DNA from: Candidatus Heimdallarchaeota archaeon
GTDB taxonomy: Archaea > Asgardarchaeota > Heimdallarchaeia > Heimdallarchaeales > Kariarchaeaceae
Reading direction: 5' to 3'
Length of the DNA stretch: 27,721 bases
NCBI GenBank assembly: GCA_021399405.1
Contig: JAAFKL010000328.1
Span: 1-27,721, forward strand
Shown: positions 16,326 through 24,110 of the stretch, piece by piece
Layout of the letters: every line of letters starts with the position of its first letter
How positions within the stretch are numbered: the stretch's first letter is position 1
The notes under the pieces: generated by a model
Told to the model about the DNA's origin: nothing
Databases searched by the model: none
What the model saw: the letters and a program-made list of their open reading frames with translations, nothing else
Program-made: the position numbers and the translations under genes

Positions 16326-16565
16326 CTAAGGAATTAAATGCTCTAATTCTTTTAATTCATCCAAATAATTTGTTAACAATATGGCATCATGTTCTGCTTC
16401 CTCTAGTTCTCCACTTTTTGCTTTTTCAATTAAAATTTCAACAGAATCTTGATTCCATTTTTTGAGAATTGCATTGATTTCTCTCCTGACTAACTCTTGT
16501 TTTGTTTGAACAAGATCTTTAGCAATTTCATATCTTATCGATACTTCTGTTGGAGATTCAGTCAT
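16326..16565 (-). CDS. Putative antitoxin partner of the TumE-like protein
   Basis: A 79-residue acidic protein, almost entirely helical: SIRYEIAKDLVQTKQELVRR, EINAILKKWNQDSVEILIEK and GELEEAEHDAILLTNYLDEL. Small size, charge and its position directly upstream (8-base gap) of the toxin-like gene suggest the antitoxin (TumA-like) of the pair; I do not recognise a DNA-binding motif with confidence. A TATA-like TTTATAATAT lies about 50 bases upstream on the minus strand, so the pair probably has its own promoter within the 148-base gap at 16566-16713. Confidence 0.5.
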   Translation of the reverse strand: MTESPTEVSIRYEIAKDLVQTKQELVRREINAILKKWNQDSVEILIEKAKSGELEEAEHDAILLTNYLDELKELEHLIP

Positions 16566-16713
16566 TAAGTAAAGTTCACTGTTTAAGATATTTAATATTA
16601 CTCAACGTATATTATAAATTGATAAGAATTAACGAATAAGTTGTGTCAATTGACTCTTAATTGTGATCTGAGATATTCTAAACATTAATACTAATCTTGG
16701 AAAAGAAACATGC

Positions 16714-16914
16714 TTATTCCCCTAATTTTTGAAAAGTTTCTTCAAATTCATTAAAAATATCATCCTCATTATTTGACCATACCTTATTTGGGATTCCGGA
16801 TATATAAGCCAAAATAAGTCTCTTAACAGCTGATTCTAAAGTTTCATTCTCCAACCTAAACCTTTCAATTTTTATTACTTCATCAGCCGAGAATTGAATA
16901 GAAACTTTCTCCAT
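16714..16914 (-). CDS. Small ribbon-helix-helix-like protein
   Basis: A 66-residue protein that begins MEKVSIQFSADEVIKIERFR and continues with a helix LESAVKRLILAYISGI, then an acidic tail rich in Asn, Glu and Asp. A short N-terminal strand followed by two helices is the layout of ribbon-helix-helix (CopG/antitoxin-type) DNA-binding proteins. It begins 25 bases after the endonuclease stop and may be co-transcribed with it, for example as a repressor of the element or an orphan antitoxin without a toxin next to it. The call rests on pattern only. Confidence 0.45.
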   Translation of the reverse strand: MEKVSIQFSADEVIKIERFRLENETLESAVKRLILAYISGIPNKVWSNNEDDIFNEFEETFQKLGE

Positions 16915-16939
16915 AAATATTTATTACATCCCTTCAATA

Positions 16940-17881
16940 TTAGATTTTGTATTTCTCTTGAGCGATTTTGCGTTTTTCTCTTTTCTGTTGTTTTTCACGT
17001 TCGTGAGAGCATTCGGTACAACGCAAATGATTATGAGCTCGTTTCTCCATTATGATCCCACAATCCAGACATTGTATCTTTATATTTTTCTCAAAGTAGT
17101 TAATGAGTAATTGATATTTGCTTTCCATTTTGATAGCGTTGAAATTGATAGGGTCATCTCCATATAATCCTTTGTAGAATATCTTACGCCCTTTTTTCAA
17201 AACTGATACCTGGTAACTCTCATTTTCATAACCTTCTCGTAATGTCCTCATAGAACACTGGATACCACGATTTTCGAGTTTAGATTTAAGAGTGTGTAAG
17301 AACGATTTGCTTCCTGACGCAAATGAAATTCTGATTTTTCTTCCAGTTTTACCAGTAACTTCGACATGGCCATCACCATCAAAATATCCTCTAACGAAAG
17401 AGAAGAAGTATTTGTCCGGTACGTATGGGAATTCCATGGTTCGGGAATTATTTTCAGTCATTCCTAGTTTATGTATATCTTTGACAATTTTCGATCTCGG
17501 AACATTTAACTCAAAATCTGTATATGTCCTTTTGTCAACATAAATGGGATGGTTGCTTTTAAGCAATTTCCTGATTTGCAAAAGAACATTTTTGTCTGAA
17601 TTGCAGATTCTTAACTTCACTGACCCTGTTTTTCTTCTACGGATGTTTCCGTCTGCGAAAGTAAATCCGAGAACATAAGCCATTTCAGAAGACCAATTTG
17701 AGAAAAAGGCTTCATCGATTTCATATTTTTTTGCTGATGCTTTAACCTTTGGAATCTTCAGAGTACGAAATTGGTGCCGAACTGCTTCCTTAGAGACCCC
17801 TAATTCTTTTCCGAGAGTTTTGTATGTTAAATGTGAATTATCCCGCAAAAATTGGATATCTTTGCGAGTCCATAGTTTCAT
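16940..17881 (-). CDS. LAGLIDADG homing endonuclease
   Basis: A 313-residue protein with two LAGLIDADG motifs: YVLGFTFADGN (69-79, Asp77) and FVRGYFDGDGHV (162-173), about 93 residues apart, as in single-chain (two-motif) enzymes. Both acidic residues needed for metal binding at the motif ends are present. The N-terminus (residues 1-45) is a helix-turn-helix (LTYKTLGKELGVSKEAVRHQ), and the C-terminus carries CLDC (271-274) and CTEC (288-291), a four-cysteine zinc finger, before a lysine/arginine-rich tail. It cleaves a long DNA site, probably in element-free rps12 near codon 121-122. It is not inside an intron or intein but lies free-standing, 107 bases downstream of rps12. A TATA-like CTTAAATAC lies about 25-30 bases before its ATG. 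Confidence 0.85.
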   Translation of the reverse strand: MKLWTRKDIQFLRDNSHLTYKTLGKELGVSKEAVRHQFRTLKIPKVKASAKKYEIDEAFFSNWSSEMAYVLGFTFADGNIRRRKTGSVKLRICNSDKNVLLQIRKLLKSNHPIYVDKRTYTDFELNVPRSKIVKDIHKLGMTENNSRTMEFPYVPDKYFFSFVRGYFDGDGHVEVTGKTGRKIRISFASGSKSFLHTLKSKLENRGIQCSMRTLREGYENESYQVSVLKKGRKIFYKGLYGDDPINFNAIKMESKYQLLINYFEKNIKIQCLDCGIIMEKRAHNHLRCTECSHEREKQQKREKRKIAQEKYKI

Positions 17882-17988
17882 TACTTATTATATTGAATTG
17901 AGTATTTAAGCTCGGAATCTGGTGATATGTTTCTGATTTAAATCCAATCTGCTTTTTTTTTAATGATGACTTGCTTGAGAAATAATAA

Positions 17989-18066
17989 TTATCTTTGGGG
18001 TTTTTCTTTTCGACCAGTTACTAACATTTTCAATGCTGCACCGTTAACCTTGGTTACTCTCCATTT
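17989..18066 (-). repeat. Direct repeat of the rps12 3' end (copy in the intact gene)
   Basis: This 78-base segment matches 15883-15960 in the same orientation with five substitutions and no gaps. The two copies are 2.0 kb apart and flank the endonuclease and toxin-antitoxin genes. Similarity stops at the Lys122 codon on one side and at the stop codon (plus perhaps two bases) on the other. It could serve as a homology arm during homing or as a substrate for excision by recombination. Confidence 0.9.
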
Positions 18067-18429
18067 TATCCCCGGAATGTCTCCTTTAGCTCCCCCTTTG
18101 GGACCACCTAGTTTTTCGACAGTTACTTCATCGTGAACATCGATGTAAAGTAGTCCACCATCATGAGGTACGAAAGCACCGATTTGTTTACCATTTTTAC
18201 GTAATTGAACACGGACACATTTTCTGAGAGCGGAATTGGGTTGTTTAGCACCTACTCCATATTTGTCGAGAACGATAGCGTTGGCACTTGGGGCACCTTC
18301 TAATGGATCTGCCTTTCTGTCTAGACCTAAGGTTCTTCGTTTGTAATAACTATTTTTCCATCGAAAATGCTGTCTCTTTCGTTGTAGTTTTCGAGCAGCA
18401 AATTCTCCGTTTGGACTTTTTCGTGCCAA
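17989..18429 (-). CDS. rps12: 30S ribosomal protein uS12 (intact; 3' end probably replaced)
   Basis: The 146-residue archaeal uS12 is complete: [20 protein letters not shown] at the N-terminus, then [20 protein letters not shown], the decoding-centre motif [23 protein letters not shown] and [18 protein letters not shown]. It sits in the small-subunit decoding centre. The start is TTG at 18427-18429, supported by the ribosome-binding site GAGG (plus-strand CCTC 18437-18440) seven bases upstream. A TATA-like element lies at about 18465-18478. The last 26 codons (17989-18066) are duplicated at 15883-15960. The usual downstream partner rps7 is absent; the endonuclease element follows instead. Regulation may involve the palindrome at 18489-18512. 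Confidence 0.96.
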   Translation of the reverse strand: MARKSPNGEFAARKLQRKRQHFRWKNSYYKRRTLGLDRKADPLEGAPSANAIVLDKYGVGAKQPNSALRKCVRVQLRKNGKQIGAFVPHDGGLLYIDVHDEVTVEKLGGPKGGAKGDIPGIKWRVTKVNGAALKMLVTGRKEKPQR

Positions 18430-18488
18430 TTAGATTCCTCTACATATTTTAGGTGAAAAGTATCTATTTTAATATTTAGATGAGTTTC

Positions 18489-18512
18489 GTTCACATTCGA
18501 TCGGATGTGAAC
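18489..18512. promoter_or_regulatory. 24-base near-perfect palindrome upstream of rps12
   Basis: GTTCACAT (18489-18496) and ATGTGAAC (18505-18512) are perfect inverted repeats around a centre T-CGATCG-G, in which the six central bases are again palindromic. It is 60 bases upstream of the rps12 start, just upstream of the probable TATA element, and about 160 bases upstream of the divergent TPR gene. The position suits an operator or activator site; a hairpin in a long leader is an alternative. Confidence 0.45.
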
Positions 18513-18673
18513 TGATAGTAAGTGGTTTAGTGCCTTGTGACATCGCCTAGTATGGTAATTTTCGATTTACTAAAAGATCCTTTTATAATTTTATAAAATA
18601 TTGTAAGCATTGAAACTAGATTTCTAGTATACCCGTCATCGATTTCCTTTTGTAGTTTTAAATTATACTAATT

Positions 18674-20176
18674 ATGAGTACTCTGTTAATTCGAGAAGTT
18701 CAAGATCTCATAGACCTTGGGGAGCTTGATAAGGCCTTAGAACTCTTAAAATCTTTTCCCGAGGATCTCGCTATTGAAAGTGATCTATATACCGGTTTAA
18801 TCTTAATTGCGAAAGGTAAATATCAGTTAGCAATAGATCATGCTACTAAAGCTTTTGATTCTGCAAATATCACAGGTAGAGCGCTTAATATTCAGCGTGC
18901 GAACATTATCAAAGCATACGCCTGGGAGAATCTAGGTAAGTGGGATGAAGCTTACAAATATATTCTCGAAATCCAAAAAGTATTGGATACATTTGATACT
19001 GAAAGCCTCGCTGCAATGTGGTATTTTCGAACTGTATTGTATAATGCAAAAGGAATTGTGGAAACAAGAATTGGCAAACGCCAGGAAGCATTCCAGACTT
19101 ATCAAGATGCACTTGAACTTGTTAAAACTATGGGAAACAAATCGTTAATTGGAGCGATTTACAACAACATGGGTCATGTTTGCATCCAGTTGGGAAATCC
19201 CAAACATGCATTTGAAAGCTACCAACAAAGTCTAAAAATTGCAAATGAGTTAAACAATAATTATCAAAGATATTATCCCTTATCAAATATTGGTATTTAC
19301 TATTATAACAAAGGGGACATGATTAAATCGTACGATTTCCACAAAAGAGCTTTAGAAATGGCTGAGATTATTGATAACAAATCCAATATTGCCAGTGAAT
19401 ACCGAGAGATTAGTCAGATTCATCGTATGAATGGTAAATTGGACATTGCGTTGGAATATTTACAGTATAGTTTGAACCTAAGACAAGAAATTGGGAATCC
19501 AATCTGGATTACGTTCAATTTGGTCTATTTGATAGATATTGCTCTCGAGATGGGTGATGTCGAGCTAGCCCAAGTATATTCCAATGATTTGAAAAAATTG
19601 AATAGTGAGAGTGGAAGTAGATTAATCAATCAAATAACAAGAATGGCAAGTGGATTAATCTATAAAAAAAGTTCAAGGCTAAAAGATAAAGCAGCTGCAA
19701 TTGATATTTTCAGAAGGATTGTTGAAGAGGACATAATAGATTATGATACCACGGTAAACTCAATACTCCATCTATGTGATCTTCTACTCTTTGAACTAAA
19801 ACTGACTGATGAAGAGGAGGTGTTAATCGAAATTCATTTTCTTATGGCAAAATTAATTCAGATAGCCGAATCGAATAATTCTCACACTTTGATCTGTGAG
19901 ATTCTAGGATTACAATCAAATATTGCACTTATTGAAAGTAATTTAGATTTAGCAATTAAATTACTCGAGGAAGCAATAACCATTGCTAAAGAGCATGAAT
20001 CCTTTCATCTAGAAACGAAATATAACGAGTTGATGGAAGAATTAGTCAAACAGAGCGAATATTGGAATCAATCAATTGAGAGTAAAAACACAATTGCTAA
20101 AAGAATGGATATGTCCCATATTGAGGAATATTTACAAGACATCATAAAAATTAAGGATAATTTGTTTCAAAAGTAA
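18674..20176 (+). CDS. TPR-repeat protein (first of a tandem pair)
   Basis: A 500-residue soluble protein made of tetratricopeptide repeats. Clear repeats include GAIYNNMGHVCIQLGNPKHA, LSNIGIYYYNKGDMIKSYDF, SEYREISQIHRMNGKLDIAL and WITFNLVYLIDIALEMGDVE, with the A/G/Y spacing of 34-residue TPR units across about 20-300. The C-terminal region (IDYDTTVNSILHLCDLLLFE, then IEIHFLMAKLIQIAESNNSH) is typical of a TPR protein family abundant in Asgard archaea. It ends with a helical tail EEYLQDIIKIKDNLFQK. It probably acts as a protein-protein scaffold; no catalytic domain is present. The ATG at 18674 follows an AT-rich promoter region. The downstream paralogue shares the same plan and tail. Confidence 0.82.
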   Translation: MSTLLIREVQDLIDLGELDKALELLKSFPEDLAIESDLYTGLILIAKGKYQLAIDHATKAFDSANITGRALNIQRANIIKAYAWENLGKWDEAYKYILEIQKVLDTFDTESLAAMWYFRTVLYNAKGIVETRIGKRQEAFQTYQDALELVKTMGNKSLIGAIYNNMGHVCIQLGNPKHAFESYQQSLKIANELNNNYQRYYPLSNIGIYYYNKGDMIKSYDFHKRALEMAEIIDNKSNIASEYREISQIHRMNGKLDIALEYLQYSLNLRQEIGNPIWITFNLVYLIDIALEMGDVELAQVYSNDLKKLNSESGSRLINQITRMASGLIYKKSSRLKDKAAAIDIFRRIVEEDIIDYDTTVNSILHLCDLLLFELKLTDEEEVLIEIHFLMAKLIQIAESNNSHTLICEILGLQSNIALIESNLDLAIKLLEEAITIAKEHESFHLETKYNELMEELVKQSEYWNQSIESKNTIAKRMDMSHIEEYLQDIIKIKDNLFQK

Positions 20177-20308
20177 AGATATATGCAATTTCATAATTAC
20201 CTGAAATGTAATATTTTACGCGATTTAGAGCGATTTAAATGATAATTAATTGATCAAATCTATATTTTTGATAGATAAAGGGAGTGGAATGTACCAATTT
20301 CTTTTTTT

Positions 20309-20313
20309 AGGAG
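20309..20313 (+). promoter_or_regulatory. Shine-Dalgarno site of the second TPR gene
   Basis: AGGAG lies seven bases before a GTG at 20321 and supports that codon as the start, which otherwise lacks an ATG before Met7. Confidence 0.6.
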
Positions 20314-20320
20314 TAAGCAG

Positions 20321-21835
20321 GTGCGCACTTATAGTCAAATGTCTATTTTACAGCTCCAAGAAATGGTCAGTGAGGGCAAATTAGATACTGCTGTTTCATA
20401 TATCACAGAAAATTTTTCGTCAAAACATTTTGAAAAAGAGATCTATGAATCAATAGTTTTTGTCACAAAAGGAGAACTTACTTCTGCAGTCAATAGTGCT
20501 ATGAGAGCTCACGATATTTCCAAATCATCAGGCATACATTTGGAGCATCAGAGTTCTCATGTCGCATTGGCATATGCATTGTTGAAACTTGGAAAACTAG
20601 ATGAAGCCAATTACTATATTAAACTGGCAGAGACGGGCTTCTCTATTGCAGAAAGTAATTATGGAGACAACTCTTTTTATTGGTATCGTACTTTGTATCA
20701 AGTGAAGGGAGGAATTAATACCCGAAGTGGTGAAATTGAGTCTGCAATCAATGCATATGAAAAATGCTTGGAATTATCAGTAATATTGAATAATCAAGGG
20801 TTTATCGCTGCTATTTACAATAATTTAGGATACACCTATAATTTGATCGGTAAAACCGATAAGGCATTCGAATATTATTCAAAAAGTCTTGAATCAGTAA
20901 AGCAGTTGGAAAATAAATATTATATGTATTACCCATTATCTAATATTGGAATCTATTACTACAACAAAGGAGATATGGCTAAATCAGAGAAATATCACAG
21001 TCTTGCTTTAGATTTAGCAAAAACAATAGGAAATAAATCAAACATAGCCAGTCAATATCGAGACATGAGTCAAATATTTCGATATAAAGGTGATGCAAAA
21101 AAAGCATTGGAGTATTTACAGAACAGTTTAGAGCTAAGAGAAGAAATTGGTAATCCAATTTGGCTCTCATTTACTTTAATTTATCTAATTGAAATTTCTA
21201 TAGAATTGGAGGAAGAGGAATTAGCAAAGCAGTATTGTGTTCGACTTGATGAAATAAATCTAGAATTAAAAAATAATAAATTAATCCATCAAATCTCACG
21301 AATGGCTAAAGCGTTGATACTGAAATCACAGCATCGAATAAAACCAAAAAGTGAAGCGATGAAGATATTCAAACAAATAATTTCTGATGATATGGTGGAT
21401 TACGATATGACAGTCAACTCCATTTTGCATCTATGTGAATTATTATTATTTGAGATAAGATTGACGCAAGAGGAAGACGTTATGATTGAACTACATTCAT
21501 TGACTGCCCAATTAATCCAAATAGCTGAAACTAATAACTCACATCTTTTGATAGGAGAGATTTTGGGTTTACAAGCTAATCTTGCAATCATAGAAGGAAA
21601 TTATAAACACGCATTGTATCTTTATGATCAAGCTCTTAAAGTTGCAGAAAAATATGATTCAGCTAAATTAAGCCGAAAGGTTAAACTCCTTAAGGAGCAA
21701 CTGATCAATGAAAGTGAGGTATGGAGTAGCTTTACAAATGAAAACAATCCCATTGTTAAAAGAATTCAAAAATCAAATATTGAATCATACCTAAAAGAAA
21801 TTATCAATATGAAGGATAACCTCTCACAAAAGTAG
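20321..21835 (+). CDS. TPR-repeat protein (second of a tandem pair)
   Basis: A 504-residue paralogue of the preceding protein, clearly alignable over its whole length. Shared blocks include YYPLSNIGIYYYNKGDM, the segment NKSNIAS.YR..SQI, E.GNPIW, VNSILHLC.LLLFE and IL.LQAN.AI.E, and both end in a 'YL..II..KDNL.QK' tail. It has the same TPR core (about 40-300) and helical C-terminus. The divergence at many positions indicates an old tandem duplication rather than a recent one. The start is GTG, supported by a good ribosome-binding site. It probably functions as a scaffold, perhaps as a heteromer with its neighbour; the partner is unknown. Confidence 0.82.
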   Translation: MRTYSQMSILQLQEMVSEGKLDTAVSYITENFSSKHFEKEIYESIVFVTKGELTSAVNSAMRAHDISKSSGIHLEHQSSHVALAYALLKLGKLDEANYYIKLAETGFSIAESNYGDNSFYWYRTLYQVKGGINTRSGEIESAINAYEKCLELSVILNNQGFIAAIYNNLGYTYNLIGKTDKAFEYYSKSLESVKQLENKYYMYYPLSNIGIYYYNKGDMAKSEKYHSLALDLAKTIGNKSNIASQYRDMSQIFRYKGDAKKALEYLQNSLELREEIGNPIWLSFTLIYLIEISIELEEEELAKQYCVRLDEINLELKNNKLIHQISRMAKALILKSQHRIKPKSEAMKIFKQIISDDMVDYDMTVNSILHLCELLLFEIRLTQEEDVMIELHSLTAQLIQIAETNNSHLLIGEILGLQANLAIIEGNYKHALYLYDQALKVAEKYDSAKLSRKVKLLKEQLINESEVWSSFTNENNPIVKRIQKSNIESYLKEIINMKDNLSQK

Positions 21836-22184
21836 AAATTTCATAATCAGACAGAAAATTATCAGAAAAAGATGTGATTTGCAGACAAAATATTAGCCTT
21901 GCTGTCATCTTGAAAATCAATCTGCAAAGAGCCCAATTGATATGATCTCTCCAAATCACGGATATATGCCATTTTTTGCACGATCTCATCATCCGAATAG
22001 TCAGAGATGTCCTCGAAACAGCAATTAACATATTATTTCAATTTTATTTACATATTACTATTTAATAATAGAGTATTACAAAGTGGTAAGTGATAATTTG
22101 TATTAATCAAGAAAATTTTTGACGTAGAAGTCCATTCGAATGTTTATCTTTTTAATAATGATTAAGTATTATTATCATTGTACC
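21836..22184. other. 349-base gap with a coding-like remnant and the Vps23-like promoter
   Basis: On the minus strand 21862-22026 is open between two stops and reads EDISDYSDDEIVQKMAYIRD followed by LERSYQLGSLQIDFQ. It has protein-like composition but only a GTG (21979-21981) or ATG (21970-21972) start well inside it, so it looks like a gene fragment. At about 22148-22158 a TATA-like TTTTTAATAAT sits 30 bases before the ATG at 22185. Nothing else is recognisable. Confidence 0.35.
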
Positions 22185-22817
22185 ATGGTTTCCGATGAAA
22201 TTTTAAGCAGACAAGCTTCTCTAATCTATCAGAACACATTCGGATTTGAGCCTGTAGAAGGTGATATGAGAAACTGGCACGGCTTAGTTAATGATAAAAA
22301 GGGTAACACTGTCGGAATCACAATAACAATTCCAGATAAATATCCTAGTGTTGCACCGGAAGTGTTCATACAACAAGGTGTTGTACATCCAAATATTACT
22401 GACGGTAAGTTTCTTACTAGATCTATTGCTAGATGGAGATCTACCTATCATGTACATCAGATAATAAAAGAAGTTAGGCAAGTAATTTCATCGTCTGTGG
22501 TGAGATCTAGCACTGATGCTCCATTGAAAATACAACAACAGGAAGTTGATACTACATTAAACAACCAACTGACGATGTTAAAACAACAGCTTGAGATGAA
22601 AAAACATGAGTTTTCAAATGCAAGTTCGAGTACCATTAATCAATCAGAGGTGGGCAATACTCTGATTCAACTGACAGAAGACACATTGATTGATATACAA
22701 AATGAGCTCTTTGCTATGGAAGATGCTTATGATCGTGCGGATATGAATGGTATTGAATTCTCGAAACAATTTCTTAAATTGCAAAAACGATATTATATGA
22801 TTGAAAAAACAAGTTAG
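22185..22817 (+). CDS. ESCRT-I Vps23/TSG101-like protein with UEV domain
   Basis: A 210-residue protein. Residues 1-103 form an E2-like UEV domain: the strand VGITITIPDKYPSVAPEVF contains the 'YP..pP.v' turn, then HPNITDGKFLTRS, W84 and the final helix HQIIKEVRQVI. The catalytic cysteine expected after HPN..G is absent (Leu/Thr instead), so it is a ubiquitin-conjugase variant, not an active E2. A coiled-coil-like segment (about 112-143, QQQEVDTTLNNQLTMLKQQL) follows. The C-terminal helical hairpin (about 163-210, NELFAMEDAYDRADMNGIEF and KLQKRYYMIEKT) resembles the steadiness box/core of TSG101. It probably binds ubiquitin and assembles ESCRT-I for membrane remodelling. An upstream in-frame ATG at 22140 would add a hydrophobic MFIFLIMIKYYYHCT; I prefer 22185 because a TATA-like element lies 30 bases before it. 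Confidence 0.78.
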   Translation: MVSDEILSRQASLIYQNTFGFEPVEGDMRNWHGLVNDKKGNTVGITITIPDKYPSVAPEVFIQQGVVHPNITDGKFLTRSIARWRSTYHVHQIIKEVRQVISSSVVRSSTDAPLKIQQQEVDTTLNNQLTMLKQQLEMKKHEFSNASSSTINQSEVGNTLIQLTEDTLIDIQNELFAMEDAYDRADMNGIEFSKQFLKLQKRYYMIEKTS

Positions 22818-22835
22818 TTTTATTTTGTTATTTAA

Positions 22836-24110
22836 TTACGTTTGTGATTCAGCAAACTTTCTGTAATCAGGATTGATGGTTAAATCAACTATTCCGGTTC
22901 CTAAGGCAATTTCTTGACCGACCATAACATTTTCAATTATTCCGACAAGATTATCTGCTTCACCTCTAATTGACGCTTCAAGTAAGTGTTTAACAGTTAC
23001 TTCGAAAGCAGCTCTAACTAATATTGATGAATTTTCACCTGAAATTCCATGACGTCCAATTTGTCTGATTTCACCTGTGTAAGTCATTAAATCAGCTACT
23101 AAACTAATATGTCGTGGATCAACTTCAAGTCCCTGTTTTTCCATTACTTCCATTGCTTCTCGTAGTATGGAGTTTCTTGATGCTTCAATTCCAAGAGTTT
23201 CTGCTATTTCATGAATATGATTAGTCATAGTACGTTGTGGATCGACACCTGGAATTCTTAGTGCTTGCATAAAATTAGATCCTTCTGAAACAACTTCATA
23301 CTCAGGTTTATCCTCGCTAGTCTGTTTCCTTTTTCTAATTAAAACTCGTTTAACACCTTTTAATCCTTTAATTGGTATTTGTCTGATCTTTTCTGAAAGT
23401 TTTTGTAACTCTGAGAGTGGAGGATTTTCTTTGTCCAACATAACATGAATTAAACTGTCTTCTAGTTCTACACGCAGAGTCGATCGCCTATATTCGGTTT
23501 TTAGCTTAACTTCTTCAGGAGTAATAGCTTTGTCTTCTAGCAAACCCTCGTCTAACACAATAGTAACACGCTGATTAATTTGATCTAAATCTACAGATTT
23601 AGCTATATTAGCGATAGTTGTCAACTCAATATTTCTTGCAATAATCTTAGATTTTTCAGGATCAAATGCGAATTCAGGTTCTAGGGCAACTGTCATTGTT
23701 GGTGTTGATGGATTTCTTCTTGCATCCACAATCTCAATAAGTCTAGGCAATCCTAAAGTAACGTTCATTTCCCTTACACCTGCAAAATGGAATGTACGAA
23801 GGGTCATTTGAGTTCCTGGTTCCCCAATAGATTGAGCCGCAACCATACCAACCGCAGATCCTGGATCGATTTGAGCAAATTGATAAGATCTTTTGATTTC
23901 ACTGATTAAAAGCCTCAATTGATCTTTTGTTATGTAAGTTTTGCCTGCTGGACTAGTATTAAGCTTTCGAGCGATTTTATTTGCCCGAGTAAATATTTTG
24001 TCCTCCAATTGCTCTAGAATATCAATAGTAATTGGTTTGTTTTCGTCGTCAACAAGTTTGGTAATTGTTGCTCTTACCTCTTTAGGTGTGAGATATTTCG
24101 ATTTCGCCAT
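22836..24110 (-). CDS. rpoA2: DNA-directed RNA polymerase subunit A''
   Basis: The 424-residue protein is the C-terminal part of the archaeal RNA polymerase large subunit. The trigger-loop region is [19 protein letters not shown], followed by [19 protein letters not shown]; the jaw and C-terminal segments include [37 protein letters not shown] and [20 protein letters not shown], then GRHGISG and [20 protein letters not shown]. Length is normal for the family. It works with RpoA' to form the catalytic subunit. It is on the same strand as rpoA', but a plus-strand membrane protein gene (24376-25434) now separates them, so it must have its own promoter in the 265-base region upstream, which contains CCTGATAATCAGG (24140-24152) and AGGTTAACCT (24183-24192). 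Confidence 0.96.
   Translation of the reverse strand: MAKSKYLTPKEVRATITKLVDDENKPITIDILEQLEDKIFTRANKIARKLNTSPAGKTYITKDQLRLLISEIKRSYQFAQIDPGSAVGMVAAQSIGEPGTQMTLRTFHFAGVREMNVTLGLPRLIEIVDARRNPSTPTMTVALEPEFAFDPEKSKIIARNIELTTIANIAKSVDLDQINQRVTIVLDEGLLEDKAITPEEVKLKTEYRRSTLRVELEDSLIHVMLDKENPPLSELQKLSEKIRQIPIKGLKGVKRVLIRKRKQTSEDKPEYEVVSEGSNFMQALRIPGVDPQRTMTNHIHEIAETLGIEASRNSILREAMEVMEKQGLEVDPRHISLVADLMTYTGEIRQIGRHGISGENSSILVRAAFEVTVKHLLEASIRGEADNLVGIIENVMVGQEIALGTGIVDLTINPDYRKFAESQT

Larger units (their letters stand above)
15961..18066 (-). mobile_element. Putative homing-endonuclease element inserted in the 3' end of rps12
   Basis: The segment from the displaced rps12 tail (15883-15960) up to the homologous tail of the intact gene (17989-18066) has the architecture of a mobile endonuclease element that re-caps its host gene. 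In transcription order it holds a 26-codon replacement rps12 3' end, a LAGLIDADG endonuclease, a ribbon-helix-helix-like gene and a toxin-antitoxin-like pair, all on the minus strand like rps12. The right boundary is sharp: the toxin gene's TGA stops three bases before the homology begins. The left boundary is placed at codon 122 because homology starts there, but recombination may have extended further into rps12. Activity, boundaries and direction of displacement are inference; the repeat and the gene content are directly visible. Confidence 0.7.

Noticed and set aside
15883..17881. Interpretation of the region as an intron or intein of rps12
   Set aside because: The upstream rps12 is complete with its own stop codon, and the endonuclease has its own start and no splicing-domain motifs.
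17951..17960. T-run read as a terminator for rps12
   Set aside because: The run is T on the plus strand, hence A in the rps12 transcript, which is the wrong sense for a T-rich archaeal terminator.
22140..22184. Earlier ATG adding a hydrophobic leader (MFIFLIMIKYYYHCT) to the Vps23-like protein
   Set aside because: A TATA-like element overlaps this segment and the UEV domain starts normally from the ATG at 22185; a signal peptide would be odd for a cytosolic ESCRT protein.
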